DNA of 64,000 nt from Mycobacterium sp. IS-1590 (GTDB lineage: Bacteria; Actinomycetota; Actinomycetes; Mycobacteriales; Mycobacteriaceae), in contig NZ_LQIW01000012.1 of the NCBI RefSeq assembly GCF_001500025.1, positions 1 through 64,000 on the forward strand. The letters are read 5' to 3'. Positions 19,805-29,638 of this stretch are shown here, piece after piece (positions within the stretch are counted from its first letter, which is position 1; each line of letters begins with the position of its first letter). A model generated the notes under the pieces. That model saw only the letters and a list, made by a program, of their open reading frames with translations. It ran no database searches and was not told where the DNA came from. The translations under genes were made by a program, and so were the position numbers.

Positions 19805-20308
19805 TCAGCGGATCTGCACGGCCTGCCCCGTGGGGCGGGCCGGCCCGTCGGCCAGCACACCGGCCTGATCGAGCAGTTCGCCCAGTTGCAGCGGGTAGAC
19901 GGTCTGGCCATCGGCGACCAGTTCCTGAATCACTGTCGCATCACACCAGCGGTAGCCGTGAATCGTGCGCCGTTCCAGCGCGGTATGACCACCCAGCGTC
20001 GGCTCGAATCGTGTTGTGCGATAGACGAAGAACAACTCTTGGCTGCGGATCACCGAACCGTCGAACTCGAATACGGCCTGGCGCCGCCACAGCGGCCCCA
20101 CCAGGTCGGTGGCGGCCACCCGCAGACCGGTCTCCTCGCCGACCTCCCGCGCGGCGGCGACCGCAAGCTCCTCCCCCGCCTCCACGGCACCGCCGACGGT
20201 GAACCACCATCGCGGCGCGTCGGCCAGCGCCGGGTCCGAGCCGCAAAACAGCAGCACAGCGCCGGCCTCGTCGAGCAGAATCACCCGCGCCGAGGTGCGC
20301 CAGCTCAC
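19805..20308 (-). CDS. NUDIX hydrolase
   Basis: 167 residues. A complete Nudix box is visible at about residues 39-61: GAVEAGEELAVAAAREVGEE followed by TGL, matching Gx5Ex7REUxEExGU, so it should hydrolyse a nucleoside-diphosphate-linked compound with Mg2+. Substrate unknown. GTG 20308 overlaps the stop of the upstream membrane gene (GTGA). From memory, M. tuberculosis Rv2609c is annotated as one protein of about 350 residues at this place, equal to the two genes here added together. Confidence 0.9.
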   Translation of the reverse strand: MSWRTSARVILLDEAGAVLLFCGSDPALADAPRWWFTVGGAVEAGEELAVAAAREVGEETGLRVAATDLVGPLWRRQAVFEFDGSVIRSQELFFVYRTTRFEPTLGGHTALERRTIHGYRWCDATVIQELVADGQTVYPLQLGELLDQAGVLADGPARPTGQAVQIR

Positions 20309-20832
20309 CTCCGACCGCCCTCCGGTACTGTTTCGATTCGCTCGACGATCTCGAAATACGTTGGCAGCGCGGCGGTTCCACCGAGCCGCAACATGCGAAC
20401 CACCGGACGTTCGCGCAGCGCGAGGGTGTCGCGCACCGCGTCATTGTGGAAGCGGCGGGCCAGCACCACCCGCGCTTCGGCGTCGGCCAGCTCGGTGACC
20501 AGGGGCTGCGGCAGCGACGCCGGGTCCACCTGGGCCAGCGCCGCGGACAGGTCGTTCTCGGCGCCCTCGCGGGCAGATCTCGGTGCCCGTTCGGCGGCGT
20601 CGGCCAGCACCGCCAGCCGCGTGGCTTGCGGACCGTCACCGTAGGCGTCGACGGCGACGGCGCGAGCGACGACGGCGCGGCGGGCCAGCGCTCCGTCGAG
20701 CGCCTGCCATGACAGGTCATATCGCACATGGAGCCGGTCGAGTCGGTTGGCCGTCTGCAACGCCCATCCGCCGACCGCCAGGATGGCCACGACCAGTATC
20801 ACCAGCGTGATCACGACGATCCAGGTGATCAC
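20305..20832 (-). CDS. Membrane-anchored helical protein upstream of nudix
   Basis: 175 residues. An N-terminal membrane helix (ITWIVVITLVILVVAILAVGGWAL) is followed by a long, mostly helical charged region (RLDRLHVRYDLSWQALDGALARRAVVARAV, AERAPRSAREGAENDLSAAL) reminiscent of LemA-type proteins, then RPVVRMLRLGGTAALPTYFEIVER. It is coupled by ATGA-type overlaps both to pimA upstream and to the nudix gene downstream. A role with phosphatidylinositol mannoside synthesis is only suggested by position. Confidence 0.8.
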   Translation of the reverse strand: MITWIVVITLVILVVAILAVGGWALQTANRLDRLHVRYDLSWQALDGALARRAVVARAVAVDAYGDGPQATRLAVLADAAERAPRSAREGAENDLSAALAQVDPASLPQPLVTELADAEARVVLARRFHNDAVRDTLALRERPVVRMLRLGGTAALPTYFEIVERIETVPEGGRR

Positions 20833-22016
20833 CGGACGCCTCCGGTCGCCTTCCTGGCCCTCGCCGTCGCCCTGGCCCTGCCGGCACCGTCACCGCCGGA
20901 AACCGTCACCGTGGTGCCCGACCCGGAGACCGTGTCGTACACCCGCATGATCTGTCGGGCCACCACCGACCAGTCGTAACGCCCAACCGCTCGGGTGGCC
21001 GCGGCGACATAGCGTTCGCGCACCGCATCGTCGGCAAGTATCTCGATCAGCCCGTCGGCGAGCGCCGCCGCGTCGTCGACCGGGACGAGGCGGCCGGCCT
21101 TGCCGTCGTCGAGCACCTGGCGGAACGCGTCGAGGTCGCTGGCGACCACGGCGGTGCCTGCGGCCATCGCCTCGACGAGCACGATGCCGAAGCTCTCGCC
21201 GCCCGTGTGGGGCGCGCAGTACACGTCGGCGCTGCGCATCGCCGACGCCTTGGCCACGTCATCGACCTGACCGAGGAAGCGCAGGTGCGACGCGAGATCA
21301 CCGGCGTCCTCACGCAGTTCGTCCTCGTCACCGCGGCCGACGACGAGGATCTCGACATCGGGGAAGCGTTCGACCAGCGTCGGTAGCGCACGCAGTAGCA
21401 CCGCCATGCCCTTGCGGGGCTCGTCGAAGCGGCCCAGGAACAACACCGACCTGCCCGCGCGGGGATAGCCGTCGAGCCGCGGCGCGGACGCGAACGCGGT
21501 CACGTCCACCCCGTTGGGGATGACGACGGCGTCGCTGCCCAACGCCTCCATCTGCCAGCGCCGGGCCAGGTCCGATACCGCGATGCGCCCGACGATCTTC
21601 TCGTGCATCGGCCGCAGGATGGGCTCGAACACGGTGAGCGTCAACGATTTCGTGGTCGACGTGTGGAACGTCGCGATGATCGGGCCCTCGGCGATGTTGA
21701 GGGCCAGCATCGACAGGCTGGGGGCGTTGGGCTCGTGTAGGTGCAGCACGTCGAAGTCGCCCTCGGCCAGCCAGCGCTTCACCAGGCGGTGCGTGGCGGG
21801 CCCGAACCGCAGGCGTGCGACCGATCCGTTGTACGGGATCGGTACGGCCTTGCCGCCGGAGACGACGTAGTCGGGCAGTTGCGCGCCCGGCGAGGACGGG
21901 GCGAGGACGCTGACGTGGTGGCCCAGGCGGTTCATCACCTCGGCGAGCTGCAACACGTGCGACTGCACCCCACCGGGCACGTCGAACGAGTACGGGCAGA
22001 CCATGCCGATTCTCAC
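20829..22016 (-). CDS. pimA: PimA, phosphatidylinositol alpha-mannosyltransferase
   Basis: 395 residues from GTG 22016 (VRIGMVCPYSFDVPGGVQSHV). PimA transfers mannose from GDP-mannose to position 2 of phosphatidylinositol on the cytoplasmic face, the first step of phosphatidylinositol mannoside, lipomannan and lipoarabinomannan synthesis. GT4 features: the Gly-rich N-terminal loop DVPGGVQSHVLQLAEVMNRLG, the interdomain VVIPNGVDVTAF, LFLGRFDEPRKGMAVLL, and the GDP-binding EX7E motif in GGESFGIVLVEAMAAG. The tail after residue 370 is Ala/Arg/Thr-rich. Start overlaps the patA stop (GTGA). Confidence 0.96.
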   Translation of the reverse strand: MRIGMVCPYSFDVPGGVQSHVLQLAEVMNRLGHHVSVLAPSSPGAQLPDYVVSGGKAVPIPYNGSVARLRFGPATHRLVKRWLAEGDFDVLHLHEPNAPSLSMLALNIAEGPIIATFHTSTTKSLTLTVFEPILRPMHEKIVGRIAVSDLARRWQMEALGSDAVVIPNGVDVTAFASAPRLDGYPRAGRSVLFLGRFDEPRKGMAVLLRALPTLVERFPDVEILVVGRGDEDELREDAGDLASHLRFLGQVDDVAKASAMRSADVYCAPHTGGESFGIVLVEAMAAGTAVVASDLDAFRQVLDDGKAGRLVPVDDAAALADGLIEILADDAVRERYVAAATRAVGRYDWSVVARQIMRVYDTVSGSGTTVTVSGGDGAGRARATARARKATGGVR

Positions 22017-22951
22017 GGGCTGGCCTCCAGCCGCGCGCGTCGCTCCGCCGACAGGTCGGCCAGCCACTGCGGTTGCATCATGTGCCAGTCGGCCGGGTGG
22101 GCGGCGATGTTGCGGGCGAACCGGTCGGCCAACGCCTGGGTGATGACGGTGACGTCGCCCGACGATGTGTCGATCTCGGGAAACACCCGCATGCCCCACC
22201 CATCGCCCTCGAACCAGCAGTGCACCGGGAACAGTGCGGCCCCGGTCTCGATCGCGAGTTTGGCCGAGCCGGCGGGCATGCGCGTGGGTTCGCCGAAGAA
22301 ATCCACCTCGACCCCGCTGCGACTGAGGTCGCGCTCGGCCATCAGGCATACCGGCCGGTTGTCGCGCAACCGCTCGGCGAGTACCTCGAACGGCGGCCGG
22401 TCGCCGCCGGTCAGGGGAACGACCTCGAAACCCAGACCCTCGCGGTACGCGACGAAGCGGTTGTACAGCGACTCGGGCTTGAGGCGTTCGGCAACGGTGG
22501 TGAACGTGCCGTAGTTCTGAACCAGCCAGACCCCGGCCATGTCCCAGTTGCCGCTGTGCGGCAGGGACAACACCGCACCGCGGCCGGCGTCCAATGCCGC
22601 CCACAGCAGGTCGACGTCGTCCACCACCAGCTCGCGGCCGAGCGCCTCGTGGTCCATCGTCGGCAACCGGAAAGCCTCCCGCCAGTATCGGGCGTAGGAG
22701 GCAAGCGAAGCACGGATCAGACCGTCGGGCACCTGCTCGGGTGGTACGCCGACGACACGGGCCAGGTTGTTACGCAGCTGTTCGGGCCCGCCGCCGCGCG
22801 CGGCGAAGTGGGCGCCGGCATCGAAAGTGTTGCGCGCGAAGAACTCCGGCATCGCGCGCACCATCCGCCAGCCGGCCGCGTACCCCCAGTCCGCCAGCCG
22901 GCCGCCCAACGGATTGGCGCTGGCCGTCGGTCCCGAGGGAGTGGTGGTCAC
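22013..22951 (-). CDS. patA: PatA, phosphatidylinositol mannoside acyltransferase
   Basis: 312 residues. PatA moves a fatty acyl chain from acyl-CoA to the 6-position of the mannose added by PimA. The acyltransferase HX4D motif is present in LSLPHSGNWDMAGVWL near residue 136, with MAERDLSRSGVEVDFFGEPTRMP and PVHCWFEGDGWGMRVF also matching the lauroyl-acyltransferase-like family. It lies between pgsA1 and pimA with 4-base overlaps on each side, the conserved Rv2610c-Rv2612c order. Confidence 0.95.
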   Translation of the reverse strand: MTTTPSGPTASANPLGGRLADWGYAAGWRMVRAMPEFFARNTFDAGAHFAARGGGPEQLRNNLARVVGVPPEQVPDGLIRASLASYARYWREAFRLPTMDHEALGRELVVDDVDLLWAALDAGRGAVLSLPHSGNWDMAGVWLVQNYGTFTTVAERLKPESLYNRFVAYREGLGFEVVPLTGGDRPPFEVLAERLRDNRPVCLMAERDLSRSGVEVDFFGEPTRMPAGSAKLAIETGAALFPVHCWFEGDGWGMRVFPEIDTSSGDVTVITQALADRFARNIAAHPADWHMMQPQWLADLSAERRARLEASP

Positions 22952-23625
22952 GGCTTACCGGCCTCCGGTTGGTCCCGGCCGGTGTCGGGGTCGTCGGGTT
23001 TGGCGATCCGATCCATCGCCCCCGGCGACGTCCGCACGCTGTGCACGCGCTGCCCCAGCGTCACCAGGCTGGTCACCGCGAGCACCCACATCGCGATGTG
23101 CAGCAGCCACACCACACCGAACAAACCGGACAGTCCCGCACCGACCAGCACGATGATCAGCCGCTCCGGACGCTCGATGAGACCGCCCTCGGCCGACAAT
23201 CCACTGGCTTCGGCCCTGGCCTTGATGTAGGAGATGACCTGCGAGGTCACCAGGCAGATCATCGTCGCGACCACGAGCGACGTGCTCTGCAGCCCGAACG
23301 CCGCCCACCACAGCAGCCCGCAGAAGATGGCGCCGTCGCTGATGCGGTCACAGGTGGCGTCCAGCACCGACCCGAACCGGGTGCCGCCGCCGCGCTGGCG
23401 CGCCATCGCGCCGTCGAGCATGTCGGCGAGCACGAAGAGCCACACGGCGACCGAACCCCACCACAGATGACCGATCGGGTACAGCGTCAAGGCCCCCAGC
23501 ACCGACCCCGCCGTACCCAGGATCGTGATGCTGTCCGGGGTGAAGCCCGCACGCAGCGCACCCTTGGCGATCGGCGTGCTGATCTTCTCGTACGCCGCCC
23601 GGGTCATCAGGTAGAAGTTGCTCAC
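22948..23625 (-). CDS. pgsA1: PgsA1, phosphatidylinositol phosphate synthase
   Basis: 225 residues from GTG 23625 ([20 protein letters not shown]); ATG 23640 would add five residues, but GTG forms the GTGA overlap used throughout this operon. The enzyme joins CDP-diacylglycerol to inositol 1-phosphate. The CDP-alcohol phosphotransferase signature is complete: DMLDGAMARQRGGG, then GSVLDATCDR, giving the DGx2ARx8Gx3Dx3D pattern. Five to six membrane helices. The product feeds PimA and PatA. Confidence 0.94.
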   Translation of the reverse strand: MSNFYLMTRAAYEKISTPIAKGALRAGFTPDSITILGTAGSVLGALTLYPIGHLWWGSVAVWLFVLADMLDGAMARQRGGGTRFGSVLDATCDRISDGAIFCGLLWWAAFGLQSTSLVVATMICLVTSQVISYIKARAEASGLSAEGGLIERPERLIIVLVGAGLSGLFGVVWLLHIAMWVLAVTSLVTLGQRVHSVRTSPGAMDRIAKPDDPDTGRDQPEAGKP

Positions 23626-24212
23626 TGCTGTCTCGCCCATTCGGAGGCGAGCAGTTCACGGGTCTCACGCAGCAACTGCGGCACCGCCTTCGAGCCGCCG
23701 ATGATCGTGATGAAGTTCGCGTCACCACTCCAGCGCGGTACCACGTGCATGTGCAGGTGGTCGGCCAGCGAGCCGCCCGCTGACTGTCCGAGGTTGAGCC
23801 CGACGTTGAAACCGTGCGGGTGGGAGACCGACTTGATCACGCGAATCAGCTTCTGGGTGAACGAGATCAGCTCAAAACTCTCGTCGGGGGTGAGGTCTTC
23901 CAACTCCGAGACTCGCCGATAGGGCACCACCATCGAGTGCCCCGGGTTGTACGGGTAGAGGTTGAGCACGATGTAGACGGACTCGCCGCGCGCCACGACC
24001 AGCCCCTCTTCGTCGGGCATCGTGGGGATGTCGGTGAACGGCTGGCGCGATTTACCCGAACCCGCGGACCCGCCCTTCATGGGCGCCTCGGCGATGTAGC
24101 TCATCCGGTGCGGGGTCCACAGCCGCTGCAGATGGTCGGGGTCACCGGCACCGCGGTCGATCACCGTGTGCTCGTTGTCGATGCCGCTGTCGGCCCGCTC
24201 GTCGGCGCTCAC
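23622..24212 (-). CDS. HIT-family AP4A phosphorylase/hydrolase
   Basis: 196 residues from GTG 24212 ([19 protein letters not shown]), overlapping the thrS stop as GTGA. The histidine-triad motif [10 protein letters not shown] is near residue 157 ([15 protein letters not shown]), with [24 protein letters not shown] upstream. The orthologue Rv2613c is a diadenosine tetraphosphate phosphorylase, and a place right after thrS fits, since aminoacyl-tRNA synthetases make AP4A as a by-product. Confidence 0.92.
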   Translation of the reverse strand: MSADERADSGIDNEHTVIDRGAGDPDHLQRLWTPHRMSYIAEAPMKGGSAGSGKSRQPFTDIPTMPDEEGLVVARGESVYIVLNLYPYNPGHSMVVPYRRVSELEDLTPDESFELISFTQKLIRVIKSVSHPHGFNVGLNLGQSAGGSLADHLHMHVVPRWSGDANFITIIGGSKAVPQLLRETRELLASEWARQQ

Positions 24213-26263
24213 TTGGCTGTGTCCACCTCGAGCAGTTCGGCTGTGGGAGTGGCGTTTCGACGGCTGGCGATCCAGTCGGTGATCGCGTCGACGGCCTTGT
24301 CGCGGGGGACGCCGTTGATCTGGGTGCGGTCGCCGAAGCGGAAGCTGACGGCGTCGGCCTCGACGTCGCGGTCTCCTGCCACCAACATGAACGGCACCTT
24401 CTGGTTGGTGTGGTTGACGATCTTCTTGGCCATCCGGTCGTCGCTGGCGTCCACCTCGGCCCGGACACCCTTCATCTTCAGTTGCGTCGCAAGGCCGTTC
24501 AGGTAGGGAACGTGGTCGTCGGATACGGGAATGCCGACCACCTGCACGGGCGAGAGCCAGGCCGGGAAGGCTCCGGCGTAGTGCTCGGTGAGGATGCCGA
24601 AGAACCGCTCGATGGACCCGAAGAGCGCGCGGTGGATCATCACCGGCCGCTGCCGCGACCCGTCCGCCGCGGTGTACTCCAGCTCGAAGCGCTCCGGGAA
24701 GTTGAAGTCCAGCTGGATGGTCGACATCTGCCAGCTGCGACCGAGCGCGTCTTTGACCTGTACCGAGATCTTCGGGCCGTAGAACGCCGCACCACCCGGA
24801 TCGGGCACGAGGTCGAGCCCCGATGCGGCGCCGACTTCGGCCAGCACGTTGGTGGCCTCCTCCCACAGCTCGTCGGAACCGACGAACTTTTCGGGGTCCT
24901 TGGTCGACAGCTCGAGGTAGAAGTCGGTCAGGCCGTAGTCGGCGAGCAGGTCGAGGATGAAGCGGAGCAACGAGGTCAGCTCGCCGCGCATCTGTTCGCG
25001 GGTGCAGTAGATGTGCGAGTCGTCCATCGTCAGCCCGCGCACCCGCGTCAACCCGTGCACGACGCCGGAGAGCTCGTAGCGGTACACGGTGCCGAATTCG
25101 AAGAGCCGCAAAGGAAGTTCGCGGTACGAACGCCCACGCGAACCAAAGATCAGGCAGTGCATGGGGCAGTTCATCGGCTTGAGGTAGTAGTCCTGGCCGG
25201 GTTTACGCACGGTCCCGTCGGGGTTGAGTTCCGCGTCGAGGTGCATGGGCGGAAACATGCCGTCGGCGTACCAATCGAGGTGCCCGGAGATCTTGAACAG
25301 CTCGGCCTTGGTGATGTGCGGGGTGTTGACGAACTGATAACCCGCCTCGATGTGCTTGCGCCGCGAGTAGTCCTCGAGCTCGCGCCGGATGATTCCACCC
25401 TTGGGATGGAAAACCGCCAGGCCCGAACCGATTTCGTCGGGGAAGCTGAACAGGTCGAGCTCTGCGCCCAGCTTGCGGTGGTCGCGGCGTTGCGCCTCCT
25501 CGATGAACTCGAGGTGCTTGTCGAGCGCTTCCTGCGATTCCCAGGCCGTGCCGTAGATGCGTTGCAGGCTGGCGTTGTTCTGGTTGCCGCGCCAGTAGGC
25601 CGCCGAGCTGCGGGTGAGCTTGAACGCCGGGATGTACTTCGTCGTCGGGATGTGCGGACCGCGGCACAGATCGCCCCATTCCCGTTCGCGGGTACGGGGA
25701 TTGAGGTTGTCGTAGGCGGTCAGCTCGTCGCCACCGACCTCCATCACGTCGGGGTCGCCGGACTTGTCGTCCACCAGTTCGAGCTTGTACGGCTCGTTGG
25801 CGAGTTCTTCGCGCGCTTGGTCTTTCGACTCGTAGACGCGCCGGGAGAACAGCTGGCCCTCCTTGACGATCTGGCGCATGCGCTTCTCCAGCGCAGCAAG
25901 GTCGTCGGGGGTGAACGCGCGCTCCACGTCGAAGTCGTAATAGAACCCGTCGGTGATCGGCGGACCGATGCCGAGCTTGGCCTGCGGGAAGAGGTCCTGT
26001 ACGGCCTGGGCCAGCACATGCGCCGTGGAGTGCCGAAGAACGCTGCGGCCGTCGTCGGTGTCGGCGGGCACGGGAGTCACCTCGACGTCGGTGTCGGGCA
26101 CCCATGACAGGTCGCGTAGCCGGCCTTCGGCATCGCGGACGACGACGATCGCGTCGGGCGCGCCCCGGCTCGGAAGGCCCGCCTCGCGCACCGCCTCCCC
26201 CGCAGTGGTCCCGGCAGCGACCCGGATCGGGGCTGCTGGGGTGCGGTTGGTGGCGGCGCTCAT
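24209..26263 (-). CDS. thrS: Threonyl-tRNA synthetase
   Basis: 684 residues, full length class II synthetase. An N-terminal TGS-like region (residues 10-75) is followed by the editing domain with [16 protein letters not shown] near 80. Class II core motifs follow: [20 protein letters not shown], the [21 protein letters not shown] region, [14 protein letters not shown], and the C-terminal [23 protein letters not shown]. The anticodon-binding domain ends the chain ([20 protein letters not shown]). It opens the coupled thrS-HIT-pgsA1-patA-pimA-membrane-nudix operon. Confidence 0.97.
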   Translation of the reverse strand: MSAATNRTPAAPIRVAAGTTAGEAVREAGLPSRGAPDAIVVVRDAEGRLRDLSWVPDTDVEVTPVPADTDDGRSVLRHSTAHVLAQAVQDLFPQAKLGIGPPITDGFYYDFDVERAFTPDDLAALEKRMRQIVKEGQLFSRRVYESKDQAREELANEPYKLELVDDKSGDPDVMEVGGDELTAYDNLNPRTREREWGDLCRGPHIPTTKYIPAFKLTRSSAAYWRGNQNNASLQRIYGTAWESQEALDKHLEFIEEAQRRDHRKLGAELDLFSFPDEIGSGLAVFHPKGGIIRRELEDYSRRKHIEAGYQFVNTPHITKAELFKISGHLDWYADGMFPPMHLDAELNPDGTVRKPGQDYYLKPMNCPMHCLIFGSRGRSYRELPLRLFEFGTVYRYELSGVVHGLTRVRGLTMDDSHIYCTREQMRGELTSLLRFILDLLADYGLTDFYLELSTKDPEKFVGSDELWEEATNVLAEVGAASGLDLVPDPGGAAFYGPKISVQVKDALGRSWQMSTIQLDFNFPERFELEYTAADGSRQRPVMIHRALFGSIERFFGILTEHYAGAFPAWLSPVQVVGIPVSDDHVPYLNGLATQLKMKGVRAEVDASDDRMAKKIVNHTNQKVPFMLVAGDRDVEADAVSFRFGDRTQINGVPRDKAVDAITDWIASRRNATPTAELLEVDTAK

Positions 26264-26340
26264 CGGTGACTCTCCAGTTTCATTGTCAACAGACTCGAGG
26301 ACGCGACCATGCTATCGGGGCCCACCTGCGGGCGGCCTCG

Positions 26341-26760
26341 TCAGGACCCGATGCCCAGAGGGCTCTGAAGCAGCTTGTGCTCCAACCCGACGAGGTCTCC
26401 GAAGAAGTGGACCGCACCCAACAGCCACAGGGTCGCGAACACCACCAGGGCGGTGAGCACGCCGCCGAGGATCTGCACGGCGCTGTGTTGACGGTGAAAC
26501 CAGTCCATCGCCTTGTCGTAGCGCTCCTTGGCGTAGGCCAGCAGCCGCTGTGCCCACGCGAACTCCGTGGCCAGGATGCCCAGGCCGACGAAGACGATCG
26601 CCCAGCCCGGGCCCGGGTACGGGATGGCCAGGATGCCCAGCCCGAGGACCACAACACCGACGACACCAACCCCGATGCGGTAGGCGAAGTTCATCGTGCG
26701 TCGTTGCCGGATCCCGTCGCGCCACCGCCCGAGGCGCCGTTTGACCGCGGCGGCGTTCAC
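26341..26760 (-). CDS. TIGR02611-like small membrane protein
   Basis: 139 residues from GTG 26760 (VNAAAVKRRLGRWRDGIR), overlapping the thioesterase stop (GTGA). A basic N-terminus precedes three hydrophobic segments: RIGVGVVGVVVLGLGILAIPYPGPGW, FVGLGILATEFAWAQRLL, and ILGGVLTALVVFATLWLLGAV. The PYPGPGWAIVFVGLGILATEF stretch is the hallmark of the TIGR02611 actinobacterial family, whose function is unknown. Confidence 0.8.
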   Translation of the reverse strand: MNAAAVKRRLGRWRDGIRQRRTMNFAYRIGVGVVGVVVLGLGILAIPYPGPGWAIVFVGLGILATEFAWAQRLLAYAKERYDKAMDWFHRQHSAVQILGGVLTALVVFATLWLLGAVHFFGDLVGLEHKLLQSPLGIGS

Positions 26761-27374
26761 GGCTGGCCCGGTTTGAGTTTGACGAACAAGGCGTGTGCCT
26801 CGGCCAGCAAGGCGTCGCCGTCGAGCAGACGCCCGGAGACGAAGATCTTGCGACCCTCGATCCGGTCGATCTCCGCCTGTACCTGAAACTGCCTGTCGAT
26901 GTGCGCGATCTGCCGGTAGTCGATGTGCAGGAAGGCCGTGCGCTGGGCCTTGCTGCCGCTGAGCTTGAACGCGGTGAAACCCAGCAGGGCGTCGAACAGC
27001 TGCGCGATGCTGCCGCCGTGCGCCGCGCCGTTGCGGCCGAGGTGGAAGCGGCGGAACTGGGCGGTGCCTTCGATGCGCTGGTCTTCGGTGATGTGCACGT
27101 CGAGCGGGATCGCCAGCACGTTGCCGCGACCCGGCAGGTCCATCCGCCGGCCGGACGGCGAGGACCATTCATCGGCGTAATAGGGAGCGAGAAGTTGTGA
27201 CACCTTCTCGATCTGGTCGGCGGCTTCGCTGATGACGTCGTCGGGCGCATCGGCGGCGCGGGCGTGGTCCTGCAGCGTGCGGACGGCTTCGATGAAGCGC
27301 CCGTAGTCGGGTCCGCCGCGGTCGGTTGCGATCGGCGGGTTGAAGCCACCACCGGGCGGCCGCTCAGAGCTCAC
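26757..27374 (-). CDS. PaaI-type hot-dog thioesterase
   Basis: 205 residues from ATG 27374 (MSSERPPGGGFNPPIATDRG). The N-terminal 70 residues are helical (FIEAVRTLQDHARAADAPDDVISEAADQI). A single hot-dog domain follows with the family's AAHGGSIAQLFDALLGF, then RTAFLHIDYRQIAHIDRQFQVQAEI. It should hydrolyse an acyl-CoA or related thioester; the substrate is unknown. Coupled to the small membrane protein gene downstream. Confidence 0.85.
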   Translation of the reverse strand: MSSERPPGGGFNPPIATDRGGPDYGRFIEAVRTLQDHARAADAPDDVISEAADQIEKVSQLLAPYYADEWSSPSGRRMDLPGRGNVLAIPLDVHITEDQRIEGTAQFRRFHLGRNGAAHGGSIAQLFDALLGFTAFKLSGSKAQRTAFLHIDYRQIAHIDRQFQVQAEIDRIEGRKIFVSGRLLDGDALLAEAHALFVKLKPGQP

Positions 27375-27395
27375 CCGTCCACCGTATTGCCTCGG

Positions 27396-28262
27396 TCAGT
27401 CTTCGGAGGCTCCGGCTTTGCTCAACGTGTCGAACTCGTCGTCGGTCAGCTCGATTTCGGCCGCGGCCACGTTCTCCTCCAGGTGGGCCACCTTGGAGGT
27501 GCCCGGGATCGGCAGCATCACCGGCGAACGTTTGAGCAGCCACGCCAACGCCAGCTGCGAGGCAGTGGCGTGATGGTCGGCGGCGATGCGCTGCAGTGGC
27601 CCGCCGGGTGCGGCCAACGGCCCCGCGGCCAGCGGAAACCATGGAATGAACCCGATCTCGCGGGCCGCGCAGGCCTCGAGCACCGGCTCGGCGGTGCGGG
27701 CGCTGACGTTGTACATGTTCTGCACGGTCACGATCGGGGCCACCTGCTGCGCGGCCTCGAGCTGTTCGACGGTGACCTCGGACAGGCCGATATGGCGGAT
27801 CTTGCCCTCTTGTTGCAGCTTGAGCAGTTCGCCGACCTGGTCCTCGGCGGGAAACTTGGTGTCGATGCGGTGCAGCTGGAACAGGTCGATGGTGTCGACT
27901 CCGAGGCGACGCAGGCTCATCTCGCACTCCTGGCGCAGATACTGCGGGTAGCCGAGCACCGGCCACACGTCGGGCCCGGTGCGCAGCAACCCCGCCTTGG
28001 TCGCGACCACGACCCCGTCGTAGGGGTGCAGTGCCTCGTGGATCAGCTCCTCGGACACGTAGGGACCGTAGGAGTTGGCGGTGTCGATGAAGTTGATCCC
28101 GAGTTCGACGGCGCGACGCAGGACCCGCAGGCATTCGTCGCGGTCCTGAGGCGGACCCCAGACTCCCTTGCCGGTCAGGCGCATCGCGCCGAATCCGAGC
28201 CGGTTGACCGTCAGGTCGCCGATGGTGAAGGTGCCGGATTGCTGCGCGACGGAAGGAGCCAT
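27396..28262 (-). CDS. Aldo/keto reductase
   Basis: 288 residues, a TIM-barrel NADPH-dependent oxidoreductase. The catalytic tetrad positions are visible: Asp in [12 protein letters not shown] with Tyr in the same motif, Lys in [10 protein letters not shown], and His in [12 protein letters not shown]. The C-terminal cofactor stretch [19 protein letters not shown] is also typical. Substrate unknown. It lies 21 bases before the thioesterase gene on the same strand and is divergent from the DUF1990 gene. Confidence 0.92.
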   Translation of the reverse strand: MAPSVAQQSGTFTIGDLTVNRLGFGAMRLTGKGVWGPPQDRDECLRVLRRAVELGINFIDTANSYGPYVSEELIHEALHPYDGVVVATKAGLLRTGPDVWPVLGYPQYLRQECEMSLRRLGVDTIDLFQLHRIDTKFPAEDQVGELLKLQQEGKIRHIGLSEVTVEQLEAAQQVAPIVTVQNMYNVSARTAEPVLEACAAREIGFIPWFPLAAGPLAAPGGPLQRIAADHHATASQLALAWLLKRSPVMLPIPGTSKVAHLEENVAAAEIELTDDEFDTLSKAGASED

Positions 28263-28300
28263 GTCCGAAACCGTACGCCGACGATGGCAAGGTAGCGCGG

Positions 28301-28798
28301 GTGAGACTCAGCGATCTGGCCGCGCTCCCGCTGACGTATTCCGAGGTGGGTGCCACCGTCGGCCCGCTGCCGCCCGGTTACCACCATGTGCACAAGACCG
28401 CCGTCATCGGCCATGGCCGCGACCGCTTCGATGCGGCCGCGGCGGCCGGGATGCGGTGGGGCATGTTGCGCGGCGCGGGGGTGCGGGTCGAGGCGACGAC
28501 GGAGGTCGCGCAGGTCGGCTCGGAGGTTCTCGTACACCTCGGACCGATCGCCGCACCCTGTCGCGTCGTCTACGTCGTCGACGAACAGCACGCCCGCGGA
28601 TTCGCATACGGCACCCTGCCCGGCCACGCCGAGTCAGGCGAGGAATTGTTCCTGGTCCGCTACGACCCGAGTTCTGGTGAGGTGTCGGCCGTGGTCACGG
28701 CGTTCTCCCGGCATGCGACCTGGTGGAGTCGCCTCGGGTCACCGGTGACGTCGCTGGTTCAGCGGGTGGTCACGGACCGGTATCTGAGGGCGCTGTAA
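28301..28798 (+). CDS. DUF1990 family protein
   Basis: 165 residues from GTG 28301 ([19 protein letters not shown]). The pattern [46 protein letters not shown] [33 protein letters not shown] and [18 protein letters not shown] matches DUF1990, a family of roughly this length without a known activity. Divergent from the aldo/keto reductase gene, 38 bases away. Confidence 0.85.
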   Translation: MRLSDLAALPLTYSEVGATVGPLPPGYHHVHKTAVIGHGRDRFDAAAAAGMRWGMLRGAGVRVEATTEVAQVGSEVLVHLGPIAAPCRVVYVVDEQHARGFAYGTLPGHAESGEELFLVRYDPSSGEVSAVVTAFSRHATWWSRLGSPVTSLVQRVVTDRYLRAL

Positions 28799-28924
28799 CG
28801 CGCGGATCTGCGGTGGGGGCGAAAATGTATCAGCGACGGGTTTCGTCACCGATAATTACGACCTGTCGGCAAGGTCCATCGTGAGCTTGTGCGCGTAATC
28901 TGGAACGACGGTGAAGGACTCCCC

Positions 28925-29626
28925 ATGGTGATGGCGAACAAACCCGACGAACGCGAGGATGCGCACCTGCGCATCGCAGAGTTGGTGCGCGGGCTCTACA
29001 GCCGACCCGATGCGGACACCGTGATCGCGGAGCTGGCCGAACATGCGGCCGTCGAAATTCCCGGGGCCCAGTACGCCGGCATCACGATCACCCGCAAGCC
29101 CAAGAGCGTCGAGACGCCTGCGGCGACGCACATGTATCCGATGCTGTTGGACAAGATTCAGCAGCGCCACCAGCAGGGCCCGTGCCTGACCGCGGCGTGG
29201 GACAAGAAGGTCGTCTACGTCGCCGATCTCGAGACCGACGACAGATTCCCTCAATATCGCCAGGATGCCTTGGCGGAGACGCCGATTCGCTCGATCATGG
29301 CGTTCCAGCTGTTCATCGAAGGTGAGACGATGGGCGCGCTCAACGTCTATTCCGAGGAGCCCGACGCCTTCGGCGAGGAGGCCAGAAGCCTGGGGCTGGT
29401 GTTCGCCGCCCATTCGTCGGTGGCCTGGAACGCCGCCCGCCGAGACGAACAGTTCCGGCAGGCCCTGGCCAGCCGGGACATGATCGGCCAGGCGAAGGGC
29501 ATGATGATGGAACGTTACGGCGTTGATGCGGTGCAGGCGTTTGACCTGCTACGCAAGCTGTCGCAGGACTCCAATGTGCCGCTGGTCCAGGTCGCGAAGG
29601 ACATCGTCGACAAGTCGCGCGCCTGA
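28925..29626 (+). CDS. GAF-ANTAR domain RNA-binding antiterminator
   Basis: 233 residues from ATG 28925 (MVMANKPDEREDAHL), preferred to the frame start at 28889 because a GAAGGA ribosome site lies ten bases upstream. Residues 20-165 form a GAF sensor domain (QQGPCLTAAWDKKVVYVADL, FQLFIEGETMGALNVYSEEPDAF). Residues 175-230 form an ANTAR domain (ALASRDMIGQAKGMMMERYG, VDAVQAFDLLRKLSQDSNV). ANTAR proteins bind paired hairpins in nascent RNA and prevent termination. Its RNA targets cannot be identified here. Confidence 0.92.
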   Translation: MVMANKPDEREDAHLRIAELVRGLYSRPDADTVIAELAEHAAVEIPGAQYAGITITRKPKSVETPAATHMYPMLLDKIQQRHQQGPCLTAAWDKKVVYVADLETDDRFPQYRQDALAETPIRSIMAFQLFIEGETMGALNVYSEEPDAFGEEARSLGLVFAAHSSVAWNAARRDEQFRQALASRDMIGQAKGMMMERYGVDAVQAFDLLRKLSQDSNVPLVQVAKDIVDKSRA

Positions 29627-29638
29627 GCCCGCAGCGCC

